Assembly (NCBI RefSeq): GCF_001889065.1
Contig: NZ_LWHB01000062.1
Span: 1-26,136 of the forward strand
DNA: 26,136 bases
Source: Suttonella ornithocola
Lineage (GTDB): Bacteria; Pseudomonadota; Gammaproteobacteria; Cardiobacteriales; Cardiobacteriaceae
Direction of reading: 5' to 3'
Positions 22,977 through 26,136 of this stretch are shown one piece after another (within the stretch, counting starts at the first letter, position 1; every line of letters starts with the position of its first letter). The position numbers were made by a program, and so were the translations under genes. The notes beneath the pieces are model-generated. The model worked only from the letters and a program-made list of their open reading frames with translations, was not told the origin of the DNA and made no database searches.

Positions 22977-24050
22977 ATGAAACGTCGTAATCTTTTAAAA
23001 GCCGGTGGTGTAGGTGCGTTAGCATTAGGTGCAAGTGCCTCGGCAAAAGCAGCAGATGACAAAGTGTTTAATTGGAAACTGGTGATGAGTTGGCCAAAAA
23101 AATTTCCGGGACTAGCCTCTTCTATGGATTGGTTTGTTGACGAAATTAAAAAAATTTCTAATGGTCGTCTTAATATCACTCTTTATGGCGCGGGTGAGCT
23201 AGTTCCGGCCTTTGAAGTTTTTAATGCGGTAAGTGACGGAACAGCAGAAATGGGTCATGGTACGCCTTATTATTGGAAAGGAAAAATTACAGAAGCAGAA
23301 GTTTTTACTTCAGTCCCATTTGGAATGGAAGCCCAAGAATTTAATTCTTGGTTTATTGAAGGAGACGGTCAGAAACTTTTGACAGAAGTCTATAAACCAT
23401 TTGGTGTTAAACCATTTTTAGGCGGGAATACGCTTACGCAAATGGGAGGGTGGTTTAATAAAGAAATTAACTCTATAGAAGATCTTAAAGGACTCAAAAT
23501 TCGTATGCCCGGTATTGCTGGTGAAGTTTATAAAATGTCTGGCGCTTCTCCTGTATCCATACCTGGAGCGGAAATTTTTACTTCCATGCAAAGTGGTGTA
23601 TTAGATGCAACAGACTGGGTAGGTCCTTGGAATGATTTAGCTTTTGGACTTCAAAAAGCTGCAAAATATTATTATAACGGTTGGCAGGAACCAAGCGCAT
23701 TTATGGAAATACTGGTAAATGAAAAAGTGTATGAAACTTTGCCAAGCGATTTGAAAGATTTATTAGACATTATGACTTTTGCGCTTAATCAACGAGTTAT
23801 GAGTGAATTTAAACGCAATAATGCCATTTCTTTGAAAACACTTATAGATAAATATAAAGTTCAAATCCGTAGTTTTCCAAAAGAAGTTATTTTATCTTTT
23901 AAAGCAAATACAGAGAAATATCTTGATGAATTTGCCAATAAAAGTGAACTGGCTAAACGGATTATTGACTCATATCGCACTTATCTTGCAGAACAAATTG
24001 AAGCCTCTAAAAATCGTATGCAAATAGAGCAATACAGACTTTTACCTTAA
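22977..24050 (+). CDS. TRAP transporter solute-binding protein, TakP-like (copy 1)
   Basis: A 357-residue periplasmic DctP-family receptor. The N-terminus KRRNLLKAGG, with a hydrophobic stretch ending ASAKA (25), is a Tat-type signal. It carries the TakP-like blocks GAGELVPAFEVFNAV (71-85), TQMGGWFNKEIN (154-165), GLKIRMPGIAGEV (172-184; R176 is in the position of the family's carboxylate-binding arginine) and ATDWVGPWND (211-220). Characterised TakP binds 2-oxo acids such as pyruvate with sodium, so a small organic acid is the likely ligand. No DctQ or DctM membrane subunit is in the window. AAGGAG precedes the ATG. A paralogue follows 20 bp downstream. Confidence 0.9.
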   Translation: MKRRNLLKAGGVGALALGASASAKAADDKVFNWKLVMSWPKKFPGLASSMDWFVDEIKKISNGRLNITLYGAGELVPAFEVFNAVSDGTAEMGHGTPYYWKGKITEAEVFTSVPFGMEAQEFNSWFIEGDGQKLLTEVYKPFGVKPFLGGNTLTQMGGWFNKEINSIEDLKGLKIRMPGIAGEVYKMSGASPVSIPGAEIFTSMQSGVLDATDWVGPWNDLAFGLQKAAKYYYNGWQEPSAFMEILVNEKVYETLPSDLKDLLDIMTFALNQRVMSEFKRNNAISLKTLIDKYKVQIRSFPKEVILSFKANTEKYLDEFANKSELAKRIIDSYRTYLAEQIEASKNRMQIEQYRLLP

Positions 24051-24070
24051 TATTAATAGATTATATTTTT

Positions 24071-25153
24071 ATGAAAAGAAGACAACTTTTAAAAATAAGT
24101 GGTGGTGCTGTTGCACTTGCCGCCAGTCAGGCAGTTGCAGCAAGTCAATCAAAAATCTTTAATTGGAAAATGGTGATGACTTGGCCAAAAGCATTTCCAG
24201 GACTAGCAACTGGTATGCAATGGTTTGCAGATGAACTGAAACGTGTTACTCAAGGGCGATTAAATATTACTTTATATGGTGCAGGAGAATTGGTACCAGC
24301 TTTTGAGGTATTTAATGCTGTGAGTGAAGGCTCAGCTGAAATGGGGCATGGGCCCGCTTATTATTGGAAAGGTAAAATTCCAGCTGCTGAAATTTTTACT
24401 GCTGTTCCATTTGGAATGACGCCACTAGAATTAGATGCTTGGCTCTATGAGGGAGGAGGAATTGAATTATTAAATGAATGTTATAAACCTTTTGGTGTTC
24501 TAGCCCTTCCTGCAGGAAATAGTGATTTTCAAATGGGAGGTTGGTTTAACAAAGAAATCAACACAGTAGAAGATTTAAAAGGACTAAAAATTCGTATTTT
24601 AGGTATTGCAGGAGAAGTCTATCGTCGCGCTGGAGCAACGCCAATTTCGATGCCCGGAAATGAAATTTTTACTTCTATGCAAAGTGGCGTAATAGAAGCT
24701 GCTGATTGGGTAGGTCCTTGGAATGATCAAGCCTTTGGATTACAAAAAGTCGCAAAATATTATTACGGTACTTGGCAAGAACCCGGTAGCGCTTGTGAAC
24801 TAATGATTAACGAAAAAGCTTTTGAAAAGTTGCCAGAGGATTTAAAACAGTTAGTTCATTTGACAGCACGAGCGGCAAGTCTAAGAATGCTCACCGAATT
24901 TCGTATAAATAATGCAAAAGCACTCAAAAATATTGTTGATAAACAAGGCGTTCGGTTAAAATATTTTCCACAACCTGTTTTGGCAGAATTCAAAAAATAC
25001 ACAGAAGAATATATGAAAGAATATTCTGAAAGAGATGCTTTGAGTAAAAAATGTTATAACTCTTATTATAGCTTCTTAAATGAGCAAAAAATATGGTCAG
25101 ACAATGAAATCCATTACCTTCAAGCTCGAGACAGAATGGGTTATTTTTTATAA
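24071..25153 (+). CDS. TRAP transporter solute-binding protein, TakP-like (copy 2)
   Basis: A 360-residue paralogue of the preceding receptor, sharing well over half its residues by eye. It also has a Tat-like signal, KRRQLLKISGG, cleaved near AVA (23). Conserved blocks are GAGELVPAFEVFNAV, FQMGGWFNKEINT (153-165), GLKIRILGIAGEVYRRAG (171-188, R175) and AADWVGPWNDQ. Differences cluster in the mid-region (LALPAGNSDF against KPFLGGNTLT) and in the C-terminal tail, which could alter ligand choice. There is no recognisable Shine-Dalgarno before ATG 24071 (AT-rich 20-bp gap), so it may be translated weakly or by coupling. It is followed by an inverted-repeat stretch rather than by dctQM. Confidence 0.9.
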   Translation: MKRRQLLKISGGAVALAASQAVAASQSKIFNWKMVMTWPKAFPGLATGMQWFADELKRVTQGRLNITLYGAGELVPAFEVFNAVSEGSAEMGHGPAYYWKGKIPAAEIFTAVPFGMTPLELDAWLYEGGGIELLNECYKPFGVLALPAGNSDFQMGGWFNKEINTVEDLKGLKIRILGIAGEVYRRAGATPISMPGNEIFTSMQSGVIEAADWVGPWNDQAFGLQKVAKYYYGTWQEPGSACELMINEKAFEKLPEDLKQLVHLTARAASLRMLTEFRINNAKALKNIVDKQGVRLKYFPQPVLAEFKKYTEEYMKEYSERDALSKKCYNSYYSFLNEQKIWSDNEIHYLQARDRMGYFL

Positions 25154-25194
25154 GCTAATAAATTGTTATTACTAAAGAAGTATAGGCTTGTAAT

Positions 25195-25315
25195 GGAGCT
25201 ACTTCTCAAACATCTAGGCGATTATATTTTAGAGTATAGAGATTGCTAAAAAGTTTGAAATTTCTTATCAAAGAATGATTTAGTTAATGAATGTTTACTA
25301 ATTTTTAGTAGCTCC
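25195..25315. repeat. Inverted repeat upstream of petA
   Basis: GGAGCTACT (25195-25203) and AGTAGCTCC (25307-25315) are perfect inverses 121 bp apart end to end, in a gene-free 225-bp stretch. TATAG at 25181 and TTATA at 25316-25320 lie just outside, so this may be another decayed TATA-ended element, but the terminal repeats are short. Confidence 0.4.
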
Positions 25316-25322
25316 TTATAAT
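25294..25322 (+). promoter_or_regulatory. petA operon promoter
   Basis: TTTACT (25294-25299) and a perfect TATAAT (25317-25322) are 17 bp apart. Transcription would start near 25329, about 50 nt before the petA ATG. The -10 box abuts the right arm of the inverted repeat. Confidence 0.6.
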
Positions 25323-25349
25323 ATGAATAGGCAATGTCGCCGTATTGAT

Positions 25350-25363
25350 CATCGAAATCGATG
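25350..25363 (+). promoter_or_regulatory. Palindrome in petA leader, possible operator
   Basis: CATCGA-AA-TCGATG is a perfect dyad about 20 bp downstream of the predicted start site and just before the GGAG ribosome binding site. It could be an operator or a small RNA hairpin; no regulator is assigned. Confidence 0.35.
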
Positions 25364-25378
25364 CGCGGAGTATAAAAC

Positions 25379-26011
25379 ATGAGTAATAATTACTTAAAGC
25401 CGTCGTTTATTCCGGCTAATCAGCCGAAAGACCTCGGTCGCCGCAAAATGTTAATTGCTGCCGCCTCAGCTGGTTCAGCTATAGGTGTCGGGTTTGTTGC
25501 GGTTCCATTTTTATCTACTTGGCTTCCAAGTGAGCGAGCCAAAGCTATAGGTGCCCCTGTTACAGTTGATTTTTCAAAATTAGCAGAAGGTGCTTTACAA
25601 AGTGTTCTTTGGCAGGGAAAAGTCGTTTACATATTACGCCGTACCCCAGAAATGCTTGCTACCCTTGACCAAGTGACAGATAAACTAAGAGATCCTAATT
25701 CTAAAGAGTCTATTCAGCCTGAATATGCTGATAACGAATGGCGTGCTGAGCGAAAAGATATTGGGATTATGCTTGGTGTTTGTACGCATTTAGGGTGTGC
25801 ACCTAAACTACAAAGTAAAGAGCAGGGGCGTGAAGAGCGTGGAGATAGTTCTTGGTTAGGAGGCTTTTTTTGTCCATGTCACGGTTCCGCATATGATTAC
25901 GCAGGCAGAGTATATAAAGGTGTCCCAGCACCTACCAATTTAACTGTTCCGCCTTATCATTTTACTAGCGATAATGTAGTTGTTATCGGCGAAGGAGCAA
26001 AAAATGGCTAA
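25379..26011 (+). CDS. petA: Ubiquinol-cytochrome c reductase Rieske iron-sulfur subunit
   Basis: The 210-residue Rieske [2Fe-2S] subunit of the cytochrome bc1 complex passes electrons from ubiquinol to cytochrome c1. The N-terminal Tat motif GRRKMLIAAAS plus an uncleaved membrane anchor (about 22-47) is followed by a hinge and the soluble domain. Cluster ligands lie in CTHLGC (135-140) and CPCHGS (165-170), each with the expected Cys and His and the stabilising disulfide cysteines C140 and C167. The ending PPYHFTSDNVVVIGE is typical. A GGAG site precedes ATG 25379. It overlaps the petB start by 8 bp (ATGGCTAA), indicating tight coupling in the petABC operon. It shows that the organism has a bc1-type respiratory chain. 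Confidence 0.95.
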   Translation: MSNNYLKPSFIPANQPKDLGRRKMLIAAASAGSAIGVGFVAVPFLSTWLPSERAKAIGAPVTVDFSKLAEGALQSVLWQGKVVYILRRTPEMLATLDQVTDKLRDPNSKESIQPEYADNEWRAERKDIGIMLGVCTHLGCAPKLQSKEQGREERGDSSWLGGFFCPCHGSAYDYAGRVYKGVPAPTNLTVPPYHFTSDNVVVIGEGAKNG

Positions 26012-26136
26012 TCCGTATAAAACAACAGGTTTTCTAGGCTGGATTGATGATCGTTTTCCACTTTCTGTTTTATGGAATGATCATTTAGCAAGATATTATG
26101 CCCCTATTAACTTCAATGTATGGTACTGCTTTGGCG
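26004..26136 (+). CDS. petB: Cytochrome b subunit of bc1 complex, N-terminal part (cut by window edge)
   Basis: The first 44 residues of cytochrome b start MANPYKTTGFLGWIDDRFPL and contain LWNDHLARYYAPINFNVWYC, the conserved amphipathic helix and start of helix A (family form W..H...YYAPKN.N.WY.FG). An AAGGAG Shine-Dalgarno lies 8-13 nt upstream, within petA. The start overlaps the petA stop. The heme-ligating helices lie beyond the window. Confidence 0.93.
   Translation, partial: MANPYKTTGFLGWIDDRFPLSVLWNDHLARYYAPINFNVWYCFG

Overview
The window is 26 kb of AT-rich, densely coding bacterial chromosome, almost all housekeeping and metabolic genes of gammaproteobacterial character: prmB, rpiA back-to-back with ilvA, dtd, a DegP/MucD-type protease, CtpA, and a petA-petB (cytochrome bc1) operon. 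A member of the Cardiobacteriales (Suttonella/Dichelobacter-like) would fit, but that is a guess from gene content and base composition. No phage, transposase gene, CRISPR array, tRNA or rRNA was seen.

Layout. 1-689: 5' part of a PerM/AI-2E permease gene (minus). 883-1782: prmB. 1783-2472: a decayed thiamine-salvage locus, with a TPP riboswitch, a small inverted-repeat element, and a multiply frameshifted tenA pseudogene that runs into a second element. 2473-2919: a DUF302 secreted protein. 2920-3585: a gene-free stretch packed with at least three miniature inverted-repeat elements. 3586-5844: an Lrp/AsnC regulator divergent from a type-2 leuA. 6163-8130: a Tat-signal CpdB-like nucleotidase. 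8186-9181: ilvE. 9274-13142 (minus): a probable operon of histidine kinase, LysE-family exporter, DUF368/PopT-type undecaprenyl-phosphate translocase and TSUP permease. Its response regulator lies upstream behind an intrinsic terminator, divergent from degP. 15613-16929: an AAHS-type MFS transporter. 16966-19118: dtd and an ascorbate-type PTS IIB/IIC pair. 19188-20717: ilvA. 20821-21477: rpiA. 21502-22863: ctpA. 22977-25153: two tandem TakP-like TRAP receptors. 25379-end: petA and the start of petB.

Functional threads. Three branched-chain amino-acid genes (leuA, ilvE, ilvA) lie in the window but not in one operon; the Lrp-type gene beside leuA is a natural regulator candidate. The two-component system, DegP, CtpA and PopT point to envelope maintenance. 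Rieske, the two TRAP receptors and CpdB carry twin-arginine N-termini, implying an active Tat system.

The most unusual content is non-coding. A family of about 106-bp elements with TATAG...CTATA termini occurs at least twice intact (in opposite orientations) and once partly, with a possible further relic. Related TATAG-ended elements of other families lie nearby. Several sit exactly at promoters or leaders: between the TPP riboswitch and tenA, in the -10 region of cpdB, and possibly in the ilvE promoter. I found no clearly new defence or biosynthetic system; the best leads are the orphaned riboswitch/tenA ruin, the element family, and the HK-LysE-PopT-TSUP operon.
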